A stretch of DNA of 64,000 nucleotides from Bacteroidota bacterium (GCA_026224775.1 JAMFRP010000013.1:186001-250000), one strand, 5' to 3'. Shown: positions 34,830 through 44,068, numbered from the stretch's first letter. Notes: generated from the sequence alone by a model not told the origin. Program-made: numbers and translations.

Positions 34830-36731
34830 ATGAAATTCAGGTACGATATTAATGCTTTAAGAGCAATTGCCGTTATTGGAGTAATTCTTTTTCATTTTAA
34901 AATCCCTTATTTTAATGGTGGTTTTGCAGGAGTTGATGTATTTTTTGTGATATCTGGTTATCTCATTACCCGAATCATTATAAATTCGTTAGAGAAACAA
35001 AATTTCTCGTTCCTGGAATTTTATGTAAAGAGAATAAAAAGAATAGTACCTGCGCTACTTGTACTTATTACGGTAATTACTTTATTAGGATTTTTCGTTT
35101 ATTTCCCGAAGGATTACATGACAAATGAAAGAAGTGCCGCATCGTCGTTGTTGTTTGTATCTAACTTTTTGTATTGGAGAACTACAAATTATTTTGTTCA
35201 AAGCACCGACAATATTCTTATACATACATGGTCATTATCTGTTGAGTGGCAATTTTACTTAGTTTATCCTTTTTTTTTATATCTCTCAAGAAATTTCCTG
35301 AAAAGCAAAAAGAAATACTTTCTTTCTTTTTGCTTAGTAACTGCGATAATATTTTTAGGTTCTGATGTATACTGTATATATCATTATAATCCTGCATTTT
35401 ATTTGCTCCCAAGCAGATCATGGGAAATGATGATTGGTGGAGTGGCATTTCTATCAGAGGGTTTTATTAACAACTTAAAATACAAAAAAGCCATTGCCTA
35501 CCTGGGTTATAGCTTGATATTGCTTAGCTTTTTATTCATTAATAGTGATATGTTATGGCCCGGTGTATATACATTATTACCTGTATTGGCAACCTTTTGT
35601 GTTATAGTAGCAAACTTTAATGATTTTAAGCTTTTAAAGCACAAAGCCATACAATTTACAGGAGTAATTTCTTACTCCTTATATCTATGGCACTGGCCTT
35701 TATATGTTTTCGCTATATATATTGGAACACAAATGAATGCGATTAACATCATATTTATAATATTATTAGCTTTTTTATTGGCCTCAGTTTCTTATCAATA
35801 TATAGAATCAATTAAGTTGGATAATAAAAGAATGAAACTTTTGGGGGTTTTAATGGCATTGGTTGTAGCTGGAACTATCACCATGAGTTTTATTGACATT
35901 AATCATATAATGTTTAAACCAAAAGCATTAAAAATTGCAAATTATGAAGCAGATCATGTATCACAAATAAACAAGCAGTTTAGAACGGATGTTTGTTTTA
36001 TACTAGTTGAAACAAAATTTAAAGTTTTTGATAAATCAGATTGCTTAGCTATACAGTTAAAGAAGAAAAACATTTTACTTTTAGGAGACAGCCATGCTGC
36101 AGATCTGTATGGATCACTACAAAGCTTTCTGGAAAAGAAAAATATTAATTTAATTCAAGCAACAGTTCCTGGATGTTACCCAATTTCAACACCAGAAGGA
36201 TCAGCAGCTTGCCAGGATTTGATGAATTATATGTATAACGATTATCTAAAACAAAATTCAAATAAACTTGACGGAGTTATTATAAGTTGTAATTGGGCTA
36301 CTCACATAACCGGCAATAACGATAAAGATTGGGTACTATTAAAACGCACCATTAACTATTTTGCCCAAAGAAAGATTAAAATTATTATAATAGGCCAAAA
36401 TGAAACTTATGACATTTCATACCCTGTTATAAAAGCAAAAGAAATACAATACAATATCAATATTCGCCAGCAATATATATCTGCACTCGCATACAAAATA
36501 AATGTATTCTTAAAAAAGAATTTAAATCAATATATAGATATTTATAACGCAACTTCAATACCACCATTATCGCCTGATGGCGCACCTTACTTATTAGATG
36601 GAGATCACTTTACAACGTATGGCGCTGATATAACCGTTCAAAAAATATTTAGTGATCCATTAGGAGTTAAGTTTATAAATTCAATAACTAATGCGAATCA
36701 AGGGTTAAAATATAGTATGCCTGCAAAGTGA
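34830..36731 (+). CDS. Acyltransferase-3/SGNH membrane O-acyltransferase (OafA/YrhL type)
   Basis: 633 residues: an N-terminal acyltransferase-3 membrane domain with about ten helices (YDINALRAIAVIGVILFHF, GVDVFFVISGYLIT, HTWSLSVEWQFYLVYPFFLY), then a C-terminal SGNH domain (LLLGDSHAADLYGSL for the Ser block and DGDHFTTYGA for the Asp-x-x-His pair). Such proteins O-acetylate surface polysaccharides, peptidoglycan or lipid-linked sugars. The gene is noticeably more AT-rich than its neighbours and stands alone, which could mean transfer. No other surface-polysaccharide gene is nearby, so the acceptor is unknown. Confidence 0.88.
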   Translation: MKFRYDINALRAIAVIGVILFHFKIPYFNGGFAGVDVFFVISGYLITRIIINSLEKQNFSFLEFYVKRIKRIVPALLVLITVITLLGFFVYFPKDYMTNERSAASSLLFVSNFLYWRTTNYFVQSTDNILIHTWSLSVEWQFYLVYPFFLYLSRNFLKSKKKYFLSFCLVTAIIFLGSDVYCIYHYNPAFYLLPSRSWEMMIGGVAFLSEGFINNLKYKKAIAYLGYSLILLSFLFINSDMLWPGVYTLLPVLATFCVIVANFNDFKLLKHKAIQFTGVISYSLYLWHWPLYVFAIYIGTQMNAINIIFIILLAFLLASVSYQYIESIKLDNKRMKLLGVLMALVVAGTITMSFIDINHIMFKPKALKIANYEADHVSQINKQFRTDVCFILVETKFKVFDKSDCLAIQLKKKNILLLGDSHAADLYGSLQSFLEKKNINLIQATVPGCYPISTPEGSAACQDLMNYMYNDYLKQNSNKLDGVIISCNWATHITGNNDKDWVLLKRTINYFAQRKIKIIIIGQNETYDISYPVIKAKEIQYNINIRQQYISALAYKINVFLKKNLNQYIDIYNATSIPPLSPDGAPYLLDGDHFTTYGADITVQKIFSDPLGVKFINSITNANQGLKYSMPAK

Positions 36732-36753
36732 CATAAGTTAAAAACTCACAAAA

Positions 36754-36785
36754 TCCCATTGCCTGTGAGGACACAGGCAATGGGA
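36754..36785. repeat. Perfect 14-bp inverted repeat, 4-base loop
   Basis: TCCCATTGCCTGTG, loop AGGA, CACAGGCAATGGGA. There is no T run, so it is probably not a simple terminator. Related sequence (CCATTGCTTGTATCCTTACAGGCAACGGG) occurs at about 50689-50714, so it may belong to a dispersed family. Confidence 0.8.
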
Positions 36786-36826
36786 AGAAAATAATCTTAA
36801 CTAAGATAATTGAAAGAGCTTTTCGG

Positions 36827-36848
36827 ATAACCGGAGGGTTATTTTTTT
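36827..36848 (+). terminator. Short terminator hairpin after the acyltransferase gene
   Basis: ATAACC, loop GGAG, GGTTAT, then six T residues. A weak stem, but with the right shape and position between the two genes. Confidence 0.5.
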
Positions 36849-36939
36849 GCTTATTATAGTCTGTTTTCAATACGGATGCAAGCACCTGACGGATAATCAG
36901 GAAATATGCAGAGATACAATAAAATCAGCATATTTGTAT

Positions 36940-37548
36940 ATGGATGCTGCTACCGCACTTATTATATACAGGACATATCTTGAAAGATATGTAACCTTCA
37001 GTACAGAAGAATGGGAAGCATTCACCCAGCATGTAACCTTTACCAAGCTAAAAAAGAAACAGCATTTTGCTACCGCCGATACGGTTTGCGATAAGTTTGG
37101 CTTTTTAGTTTCGGGCTCTGTTCGCTATTATCACATCATTAATGGCGAGGATATCACCAGCTATTTTAGTTTCGAACAAGAGTTTACAAGTTCCTACAAA
37201 AGCTTCCTGACCCGAACACCAACCATAACTTACATACAGGCATTGGAAGAAACCCGGCTGATCAACATTAGTTATGATGCATTCCAGCAAATGTTAGCTA
37301 ACCCCATTTTAGCACATAAAATGGAGCGTTTCGGCAGGTTAGTAGCTGAGCATTATTTATGCTGCTATGAAGACAGGGTAGCATCATTCATCACCCAATC
37401 GCCGGAAGAACGCTACTTACAACTACTACAAACAGGCAGAGATATTTTACAGCGAATGCCGCAACATTACATCGCGCATTTTTTGGGTATCACCCCAGTT
37501 TCGCTATCCCGTATCCGTAAACGTATTTTGGAACCGGTTATAAAATAA
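36940..37548 (+). CDS. Crp/Fnr-family cyclic-nucleotide-binding-fold regulator
   Basis: A Crp/Fnr-like regulator as is common in Bacteroidota: a cupin-like sensor fold (TFTKLKKKQHFATADTVCDKFGFLVSGSVRYYH), a long dimer helix and a C-terminal HTH (HYIAHFLGITPVSLSRIRKRI). The track ORF starts at 36847 with a segment that looks non-coding. The ATG at 36940 (202 residues, MDAATALIIYRTYLERY) matches the family's usual N-terminus, so I prefer it. The SDR protein gene begins 82 bases downstream and is the likely target (inference). No conserved cAMP-binding Arg-Ser pair is apparent, so the ligand is unknown. Confidence 0.82.
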   Translation: MDAATALIIYRTYLERYVTFSTEEWEAFTQHVTFTKLKKKQHFATADTVCDKFGFLVSGSVRYYHIINGEDITSYFSFEQEFTSSYKSFLTRTPTITYIQALEETRLINISYDAFQQMLANPILAHKMERFGRLVAEHYLCCYEDRVASFITQSPEERYLQLLQTGRDILQRMPQHYIAHFLGITPVSLSRIRKRILEPVIK

Positions 37549-37630
37549 CTCATCCTCAATTTCTTATCTTTTGTTAACGTTTTGAGCGCCAAAACCATGA
37601 TAACTTTGTTATAACAAAAACGAAGAAATC

Positions 37631-38560
37631 ATGCACACTATATTAGGGGCCGGCGGGCCAGTAGCAAACGCACTTACCCAGGAGTTATTAAACCATAACG
37701 AAACTATCAGGCTGGTTAGTCGCAAACCGGTTAATACAACAGGCAAAAACATCAGCTGGCAAAAAGCTGATCTGCTAAATTATAACGAGATTTTGGAAGC
37801 CACCAAAGGATCAACTGTAATTTACTTATGTGCCGGGTTGGTATACGACGTTAAAATATGGCGGCAGCAATGGCCTATTATTATGCAAAATGTTATTAAT
37901 GCCACCAAGGCAGCCAATGCCCGGTTGATATTTTTTGATAACGTTTACATGTATGGTTTGGTTGATGGACCAATGACCGAGGAAACACCGTACAATCCTG
38001 TCAGTGAAAAAGGTAAAGTGCGTGTGAAAATCGCCGACCAGCTAATGGCTGAGGTTAAAGCAGGGAAAATACAAGCCAGCATTTTGCGCGCTGCGGATTT
38101 TTACGGCACCGACTCTAAAAATAGTTCTTTTGATATGATGGTTCTGGATAAATACGCCCAAAAGCAAAGCGCCCAATGGGTAGGCGATCCAAAAGTTAAG
38201 CACAACTTTACTTACATTCCTGATGCTGGCAAAGCGATGTACCTGTTAGGTCAGAATCCGCAAAGCGATAACCAGATATGGCACGCCCCTACCGCTAAGA
38301 CACTTACCGGGAAAGAATTTATTGAGCTGGCTGCAAACATCTACCATGCAAAACCAAAATTTATGCGGATTAATAAGTTTATGCTGTGGATATTCGGGTT
38401 GTTTAATAAGCTTGTTGCTGGTGTGGTGGAAATGTACTACCAGTACGATCATGATTATAATTTCAACTCGGATAAGTTTGAGAATGCCTTTAATTTTAAA
38501 CCGACAAGTTATGAGGATGGGATAAAGCATATGTCGCAAACCTTATATAAAAGCAAATAA
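37631..38560 (+). CDS. NAD(P)-binding epimerase/dehydratase-like (extended SDR) protein
   Basis: 309 residues with an N-terminal nucleotide-binding glycine motif (ILGAGGPVANALTQEL, the G-x-G-G variant of atypical SDRs) and a mid-protein FDNVYMYG segment, in which the Tyr replaces the classic YxxxK arrangement. PFNPxSEKGKVRVKIAD-like residues (YNPVSEKGKVRVK) correspond to the SDR region that binds the second substrate. Related proteins are annotated as NAD-dependent epimerases or NmrA-like. The reaction cannot be named. It follows a Crp/Fnr-like regulator by 82 bases and may be cotranscribed with it or be its target. Confidence 0.8.
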   Translation: MHTILGAGGPVANALTQELLNHNETIRLVSRKPVNTTGKNISWQKADLLNYNEILEATKGSTVIYLCAGLVYDVKIWRQQWPIIMQNVINATKAANARLIFFDNVYMYGLVDGPMTEETPYNPVSEKGKVRVKIADQLMAEVKAGKIQASILRAADFYGTDSKNSSFDMMVLDKYAQKQSAQWVGDPKVKHNFTYIPDAGKAMYLLGQNPQSDNQIWHAPTAKTLTGKEFIELAANIYHAKPKFMRINKFMLWIFGLFNKLVAGVVEMYYQYDHDYNFNSDKFENAFNFKPTSYEDGIKHMSQTLYKSK

Positions 38561-38601
38561 TGGTTGTCTGTGAGGACGCAGGTATTTGGAAGATTACTTA
38601 A

Positions 38602-38704
38602 CTCTCTCCCTTGGGAGGGGTGCGCTTGAAATGAGCAGTGGCGGGGAGGGGTTTTACGCTTGGTTGTCGGTCAAACCCCTCCCTCCACCCTCCCAAGGGA
38701 GGGA
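38602..38704. repeat. Palindromic dispersed repeat (TCTCCCTTGGGAGGGG type)
   Basis: Outer arms ACTCTCCCTTGGGAGGGG and CCCTCCCAAGGGAGGGA plus inner GGGGAGGGGTTT / AAACCCCTCCC can fold into a long hairpin. The listed ORFs over it are artefacts. It belongs to a different family from the GTCATTGCGAG repeats further on. Confidence 0.75.
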
Positions 38705-38845
38705 ATCGCACCAGCCATCACCTTTTGATAATATTCCAAACATCCATGTTATCCTCACAAACAACAACACAGTGTAAAATCTGATTATCGTATTTGGCGC
38801 TTGGTCATTAATCTGCATATTTGCACATCTGCATATTATAAAACC

Positions 38846-40546
38846 ATGATCCACAAAAAAACAAGAACATATATACCTGCCGACCTTGAAATGAACTGGG
38901 AGGCACTAGAACCACTTTTTAAAGAACTTTGCGATCGCCCTATTGATTCTGCTGAAGAATTAGAAAATTGGTTAAAGGACCGCAGCGAACTGGAAGCCGC
39001 TATTGAGGAAGATTTTGCCTGGCGCTATATCCGAATGACTTGCGATACCGCTAACGAAGAACTGCTGGAAAAATTCCAATATTTCGCTACCGAGATCGAA
39101 TCGAAAATCGCGCCTTATAGTAATGATCTGAATAAAAAACTGGTTAGTAGTCAATATCTTGATGAACTTGACAAAGAAAAATTCTTCATCTACTTGCGTG
39201 GAGTAAAAAAGTCCTTGGAATTGTTCAGGGAAGAAAATATTCCTATTCAAACTGAGATTCAGGTTGAGCAACAGAAATACCAGGGCATAAGTGGTGCATT
39301 ATCTGTTGAAATTGACGGCAAGGAATATACTTTAGAGCAGGCAGCCGTATTTTTAAAAGGTACCGACCGCGCTAAAAGACAGGAAGTTTGGGAAAAGATA
39401 ACTTTCCGTCGCTTACAGGATAAAGACAAACTGAATGAACTATTTGATCACCTGCGTGAACTAAGGCATAAAGTGGCCTTGAATGCAGGTTTCGAAAATT
39501 TCAGGGATTACATGTTCCAGGCATTGGGTAGATTTGATTATACCCCGCAGGATTGCTATGCTTTCCACGAAGCAATTGAAAAAGAAATTGTACCAATATT
39601 AAGAGAACAGGCTAACAATCGTAAAGCCGCTTTAGGGTTGGATATGCTTCGCCCATGGGATATGGATGTTGATGTATCGGGCAAACCAGCTTTAAAACCA
39701 TTTAATGGTGGCGCGGAACTGATCGATAAATCAATCCAATGTTTCCGGAATATCAACAGCTATTTAGGTGAACGTTTGGAGATCATGAAGGATAACGGTT
39801 TATTTGATGTAGAGAGCCGCAAAGGCAAAGCACCAGGTGGTTATAACTACCCATTGTCTGAAACCGGCGCGCCTTTCATTTTCATGAACTCGGCAAATAC
39901 TTTCCGTGATCTGACTACGATGGTTCACGAAGGTGGCCACGCGGTTCATACCTTTTTAACTGCTGATCTTGAACTGAATGATTTTAAACATTGCCCATCC
40001 GAAGTAGCGGAATTAGCATCCATGAGCATGGAGCTGATCTCAATGGATAACTGGAATGTTTATTTTGATAACGAAGAAGATTTAAAACGCGCCAAACGCG
40101 ATCAGCTTTTTGATGTATTAAAAACATTGCCATGGGTAGCCGTGGTTGATCAGTTTCAACACTGGATATACACCAACCCAAGCCATACTGATGCCGAACG
40201 TACCGAAGCATGGATACAGATATACGAACCATTCGGCGCAGGTTTTGCAGATTGGAGCGGTTTGGAAGAAGCCGAAGCTAATCTTTGGCAAAAACAACTA
40301 CATATTTTCGAGGTACCATTTTATTACATCGAATATGGCATGGCCCAATTAGGCGCTATCGCGGTTTGGAAAAACTACAAGGAAAATCCCGAAAAAGGTT
40401 TACAACAATATTTAGACGCCTTAAAATTGGGCTACACCAAAACAATCAAAGAAATTTATGAAACCGCGGGTATCAAATTTGATTTCAGCGCAGGTTATGT
40501 GAAGGAACTGGCTGAATTTGTAAAAGGCGAAATGGATAAATTATAA
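38846..40546 (+). CDS. M3-family oligoendopeptidase (PepF-like)
   Basis: A zinc metallopeptidase of family M3 that degrades short peptides in the cytosol. The zinc motif HEGGH is in TMVHEGGHAVHTF, with a downstream Glu in SEVAELASMSMELIS as third ligand. No signal peptide. The track ORF begins at 38801, but the first 15 residues overlap a short repeat, and Met16 (38846, MIHKKTRTYIPADLEMNW) matches the family start, giving 566 residues. It is followed at once by a terminator, so it is probably a single-gene unit. Confidence 0.92.
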   Translation: MIHKKTRTYIPADLEMNWEALEPLFKELCDRPIDSAEELENWLKDRSELEAAIEEDFAWRYIRMTCDTANEELLEKFQYFATEIESKIAPYSNDLNKKLVSSQYLDELDKEKFFIYLRGVKKSLELFREENIPIQTEIQVEQQKYQGISGALSVEIDGKEYTLEQAAVFLKGTDRAKRQEVWEKITFRRLQDKDKLNELFDHLRELRHKVALNAGFENFRDYMFQALGRFDYTPQDCYAFHEAIEKEIVPILREQANNRKAALGLDMLRPWDMDVDVSGKPALKPFNGGAELIDKSIQCFRNINSYLGERLEIMKDNGLFDVESRKGKAPGGYNYPLSETGAPFIFMNSANTFRDLTTMVHEGGHAVHTFLTADLELNDFKHCPSEVAELASMSMELISMDNWNVYFDNEEDLKRAKRDQLFDVLKTLPWVAVVDQFQHWIYTNPSHTDAERTEAWIQIYEPFGAGFADWSGLEEAEANLWQKQLHIFEVPFYYIEYGMAQLGAIAVWKNYKENPEKGLQQYLDALKLGYTKTIKEIYETAGIKFDFSAGYVKELAEFVKGEMDKL

Positions 40547-40548
40547 TT

Positions 40549-40580
40549 AAAAATACCTCCCCAATCGGGGAGGTATTTTT
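40549..40580 (+). terminator. Strong rho-independent terminator
   Basis: AAAAATACCTCCCC, loop AATC, GGGGAGGTATTTTT: a perfect 14-bp stem with A and T runs, starting 2 bases after the M3 peptidase stop. Confidence 0.95.
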
Positions 40581-40636
40581 AATCTTCGGCTAAATAGATT
40601 AAAACATAATTTCACTTTATAGGTAGTATAATTATA

Positions 40637-40762
40637 ATGGGATCATTATTCGGAATATCAGAAATACTAATCTATATAGGCGGCACTATAATCATAGTGG
40701 TTACCATATATATGGCTATCAGCCGCAAGAAGAAGTATGATGATGAGGATATAACTGATTAA
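40637..40762 (+). CDS. Predicted 41-residue single-pass membrane protein
   Basis: This ORF is below the cut-off of the supplied track. Translation: MGSLFGISEILIYIGGTIII followed by VVTIYMAISRKKKYDDEDIT and D. One hydrophobic helix (about residues 9-28) is followed by a basic RKKK and an acidic tail, so the positive-inside rule gives a cytoplasmic C-terminus. It stands after the M3 peptidase terminator in its own gap. The amino-acid pattern is coherent and not random, but no family is recognised. It could be a small assembly subunit or regulator. Confidence 0.5.
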   Translation: MGSLFGISEILIYIGGTIIIVVTIYMAISRKKKYDDEDITD

Positions 40763-40822
40763 GTTTATCTACTCTTTGTCATTGCAAGTGTGGCAATCCC
40801 CAACATTACAAATGTAAAACTA

Positions 40823-40904
40823 TGTCATTGCGAGGTACGAAGCAATCGCACGGAGGCAAAGCGGTTTTGCAAAGTTCGCGATTGCTTCGTTCCTCGCAAT
40901 GACA
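40823..40904. repeat. REP-like palindromic repeat, copy 1
   Basis: TGTCATTGCGAGGTACGAAG ... CTTCGTTCCTCGCAATGACA. The arms pair over about 25 bases with small mismatches. A half copy (GTCATTGCAAGTGTGGCAAT) lies just before it at 40778. Confidence 0.85.
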
Positions 40905-40913
40905 AAAAGATTT

Positions 40914-40947
40914 AAGACTTACAAAGTTTTGAAAACTTCGTAAGTCT
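40914..40947 (-). terminator. Probable terminator of the first PAP2 gene
   Basis: AGACTTAC-AAAGTTTT / GAAAACTT-C-GTAAGTCT hairpin. Read on the minus strand it is followed by TTAAATCTTTTT, 11 bases past the PAP2 stop codon. Confidence 0.6.
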
Positions 40948-40957
40948 ATTATATAGA

Positions 40958-41617
40958 TTAACCTTTGTTAATCAACCCTCTATTCCACTTAGCTGATTTT
41001 AAAAACTGCATATTAGCCAGCCAGGTTATTAAACATACAGTCGTTATCGTACCAATTACTGATCCTGCTGTAACATCTTCAAAAAAATGTTCGCTTAGGT
41101 ACATACGCGAGTAACCCACGCACATCGCCAATATCAATAGTGGTAATCCCCAGAATTTATTTTTTGCCCAGTAAGTAAAAAGCACAGCAGTTGTAAAAGC
41201 GCTTACCGTATGGCCTGATGGAAAACTATGCAGCCTCAACATCTCCACTCCTTTTACAAAATGAATATGCGCTAATTGGTTCTGGAAATATAATGTCGGC
41301 CGCGGAGAATCAAAAATATGCTTTACTACCTGTGCGGTAAGTGCTGTTACTGTATTTATCAATAACAGTAAAAAAGCCTTCGCATAACTAAACATTACTA
41401 ATATCAACGATAAAACTACTACCGTCCAAAAGTTACCCAGATCGGTTAAATATGGTGCGATAAAATCGCCCAATGGAAAATTACGGCTATTCACCGCGAA
41501 GTATATTTGCTCGCGCGAAAACAGGATCTTTATCAACAAACACAGCATTAACACTAGCAAATAAGGAATAAAAAACACCCTTATTTTAAACAATACATCT
41601 TTTATGCTTATATTCAT
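40958..41617 (-). CDS. PAP2-family membrane phosphatase (1)
   Basis: A 219-residue integral membrane phosphatase with the three PAP2 signatures: K-x6-RP as KHIFDSPRP, PSGHTVSAF with the catalytic His, and SRMYLSEHFFEDV with the third-motif Arg and His. About six hydrophobic segments. PAP2 members dephosphorylate phosphatidylglycerol phosphate, undecaprenyl diphosphate or lipid A. The particular substrate here is unknown. It diverges from the amino-acid permease gene. A second, unrelated-looking PAP2 protein is encoded at 44.1-44.9 kb. Confidence 0.9.
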   Translation of the reverse strand: MNISIKDVLFKIRVFFIPYLLVLMLCLLIKILFSREQIYFAVNSRNFPLGDFIAPYLTDLGNFWTVVVLSLILVMFSYAKAFLLLLINTVTALTAQVVKHIFDSPRPTLYFQNQLAHIHFVKGVEMLRLHSFPSGHTVSAFTTAVLFTYWAKNKFWGLPLLILAMCVGYSRMYLSEHFFEDVTAGSVIGTITTVCLITWLANMQFLKSAKWNRGLINKG

Positions 41618-41697
41618 GGGTGCAAATTAAGCATATACTTATTGCCTGCAAAAAAATGATTATGTTTGAATCCATTGACCGACCCCATATTTAATTT

Positions 41698-43593
41698 ATG
41701 TCGAATAGTATATTCCGTAAAAAATCTATCAATAAAATCATGGCCGATGTGGCCAGCGGCCTTAGCGACAGCGAACATTCAGGCAATCACCTTACCAGAG
41801 CACTTAACGTAAAAGACCTTACCCTGATGGGTATAGCGGCCGTAGTTGGGGCGGGTATTTTCTCTACTATTGGCGAAGCCTCCTTTCAGGGCGGGCCGGG
41901 TGTTACCATATTATTTGTAATTACAGCCGTTACCTGCGGGTTTTCAGCACTTTGTTATGCCGAATTCGCTTCGCGGATACCGGTTGCGGGCAGCGCTTAT
42001 ACCTATGCTTATGCTTCTTTTGGCGAGTTAATCGCCTGGATCATCGGCTGGGATCTGTTAATGGAATATGCCATCGGTAACATAGCAGTAGCCATATCCT
42101 GGAGTACCTATTTTGTAAATTTACTGGAGCTTTGTCATATCCATATGCCACGGTACCTGATAATGGATTACTTTTCTGCATTTACGGCGCATGAGCAAAT
42201 AGTAAAGTTAAATGCAAGCCATAATTTAGCAGGTATTACTGATGCTATTAAAGAAGGTGCATTAGCCTGGGATTCCGCACCGGGGATTGGCGGTTTTAGG
42301 TTAATAGCAAATACCCCTGCCCTACTTATTGTCATCATCATTACCTACCTGGTTTATATTGGTATACGCGAAACTAAAAGAGCAACCAATGGCATGGTTA
42401 TATTAAAAATAGCCATTGTATTAGCCGTTATCGCTATTGGATTTTTCTATATAACGCCTGCCAACTGGCACCCTTTTATGCCGAATGGTTTTAGTGGGGT
42501 GATGAAGGGTGTTTCGGGTGTGTTCTTTGCTTATATTGGGTTTGATGCCATATCTACCACGGCAGAAGAATGCGAAAACCCACAACGTGATCTGCCGCGC
42601 GGGATGATCTACTCATTGATTATTTGTACGGTATTATATATACTAATTGCGCTTGTATTAACCGGCATGGTCAATTACAAAGACCTTGCCGTTGGTGACC
42701 CATTGGCATTTGTATTTAACAAAGTTCATTTACCCGGTATTGGTGGTGTTATTTCATTTAGCGCGGTTATAGCAACCGCGAGTGTATTATTGATCTTCCA
42801 GCTTGGTCAGCCTCGTATATGGATGAGCATGAGCCGTGATGGCTTGTTGCCAAAGGTATTTTCACGCATCCACCCTAAATTCCATACACCATCATTCGCC
42901 ACTATTGTTACCGGTTTTGTGGTTGCAGTACCTGCATTGTTCATGAACCTTACCGAAGTAACTGATTTAACCAGTATAGGCACCTTGTTTGCATTCGTGT
43001 TGGTTTGCGGTGGTGTACTGCTTATCCCGCGCGAAGCGGCGGTAGCAGGTAAATTTCATCTGCCATACATTAACGCGAAATTCATAGCCCCGGTGCTGTT
43101 TATTATTGGCACCATATTTTTCTGGAAACCGATGATCGCTTTATTTTCAGGAGAGAACGCGCATGAAAATTTCCCGTTCTTCCTGTTTATCATCCTGTCG
43201 GCTGCACTTACGGTAATGGCATTTATTAAAAACCTATCACTAATACCTGTTCTAGGCCTTTTAAGCTGTTTTTATTTAATGACACAGCTCGGCTACGATA
43301 ATTGGATCCGTTTCCTTGGGTGGCTGGTTATTGGCCTTGTGATATACGTTAGCTATGGTTACACACACAGCTCATTAGGTAAAACAGCATCGCCTGCGCA
43401 TAAATCATCATTATGGTTTGGTTTGGTTGGCGGTATATTATCTGTTATAGCCGTTAGTGTTTTAATGCCAGACCATAGCGCTTTAGTTTTAATATTAGAT
43501 GGAATTGTAGCAGGATGCTTAGGCTTTTTGGCAGTGTATCTAATCGTATCATCTTACTTCCTGGTAGCAAAAAAGGGTAAACCCACCACATGA
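41698..43593 (+). CDS. APC-family amino acid permease
   Basis: 631 residues, with about 12-14 transmembrane helices. The first helix motif is LMGIAAVVGAGIFSTIG, followed by the conserved CALCYAEFASRIPVAGSAYTY-like stretch (SALCYAEFASRIPVAGSAY) and GVMKGVSGVFFAYIGFDAIS, which are typical of the cationic amino-acid transporter branch. It imports amino acids with protons or by exchange. A long extracytoplasmic insertion (about 165-200) separates helices 3 and 4. The last four bases (ATGA) overlap the start of the SemiSWEET gene, so the two are translationally coupled. Confidence 0.92.
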   Translation: MSNSIFRKKSINKIMADVASGLSDSEHSGNHLTRALNVKDLTLMGIAAVVGAGIFSTIGEASFQGGPGVTILFVITAVTCGFSALCYAEFASRIPVAGSAYTYAYASFGELIAWIIGWDLLMEYAIGNIAVAISWSTYFVNLLELCHIHMPRYLIMDYFSAFTAHEQIVKLNASHNLAGITDAIKEGALAWDSAPGIGGFRLIANTPALLIVIIITYLVYIGIRETKRATNGMVILKIAIVLAVIAIGFFYITPANWHPFMPNGFSGVMKGVSGVFFAYIGFDAISTTAEECENPQRDLPRGMIYSLIICTVLYILIALVLTGMVNYKDLAVGDPLAFVFNKVHLPGIGGVISFSAVIATASVLLIFQLGQPRIWMSMSRDGLLPKVFSRIHPKFHTPSFATIVTGFVVAVPALFMNLTEVTDLTSIGTLFAFVLVCGGVLLIPREAAVAGKFHLPYINAKFIAPVLFIIGTIFFWKPMIALFSGENAHENFPFFLFIILSAALTVMAFIKNLSLIPVLGLLSCFYLMTQLGYDNWIRFLGWLVIGLVIYVSYGYTHSSLGKTASPAHKSSLWFGLVGGILSVIAVSVLMPDHSALVLILDGIVAGCLGFLAVYLIVSSYFLVAKKGKPTT

Positions 43594-43844
43594 ATACAGT
43601 AGCGATAATAGGTTATTTAGCAGCCTTCGGCACAACGGTTTCATTTTTACCGCAGGCTGTTAAAACTATTCGTACTAAAGATACCTCGGGAATATCATTA
43701 CCAATGTACTGCTTTTTTACAGCAGGCACTTTATTATGGCTGATCTATGGTATAATGGAACCCAGTTTACCGGTAGCAGTAGCTAATGCCATAACACTTA
43801 TTTTTGCTACCACGATCCTGATCTATAAAATAAAATACAAATAA
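43590..43844 (+). CDS. SemiSWEET (MtN3/PQ-loop) transporter
   Basis: 84 residues, three transmembrane helices, the size of a bacterial SemiSWEET, which works as a dimer to carry small sugars or related solutes across the inner membrane. The PQ motif FLPQAVKTIRTKDTSGIS is complete, and the third helix carries a typical ANAITLIFATTILIYKIK. The start codon overlaps the stop of the APC permease gene, so production is coupled. Sucrose or other sugars are usual family substrates. The present substrate is not deduced. Confidence 0.88.
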   Translation: MNTVAIIGYLAAFGTTVSFLPQAVKTIRTKDTSGISLPMYCFFTAGTLLWLIYGIMEPSLPVAVANAITLIFATTILIYKIKYK

Positions 43845-43900
43845 TTGTATTTCTGATTGGATGATTCCGGTTATAAATGGATTTCAGAATAAACCCTAAT

Positions 43901-43935
43901 GTCATTTCGACGAGGACCGAGGAGAAATCCTCTAC
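43901..43935. repeat. REP-like half element
   Basis: GTCATTTCGACGAGGACCGA ... GGAGAAATCC, a single arm variant of the REP-like family. Confidence 0.55.
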
Positions 43936-43982
43936 ACCTTTCATGCGAACCTTAGAAGCTGTTTAAGAATGATCCAAACTAT

Positions 43983-44068
43983 CGTCATTGCGAGCGAAGC
44001 GTGGCAATCCCCTACTTACAGAGCGGTTCTGCATAGCTTGGGATTGCCACGCTTCGCTCGCAATGACG
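43983..44068. repeat. REP-like palindromic repeat, copy 2
   Basis: CGTCATTGCGAGCGAAGCGT ... ACGCTTCGCTCGCAATGACG. The two arms are perfect complements over more than 25 bases. It differs from the copy at 53090 at only about two positions and shares a GTTTTGTTT tail with it. Confidence 0.92.

Noticed and set aside
38586-38854. Short ORFs over the 38602-38704 palindrome.
   Set aside because: They arise from the repeat and carry no recognisable protein sequence.
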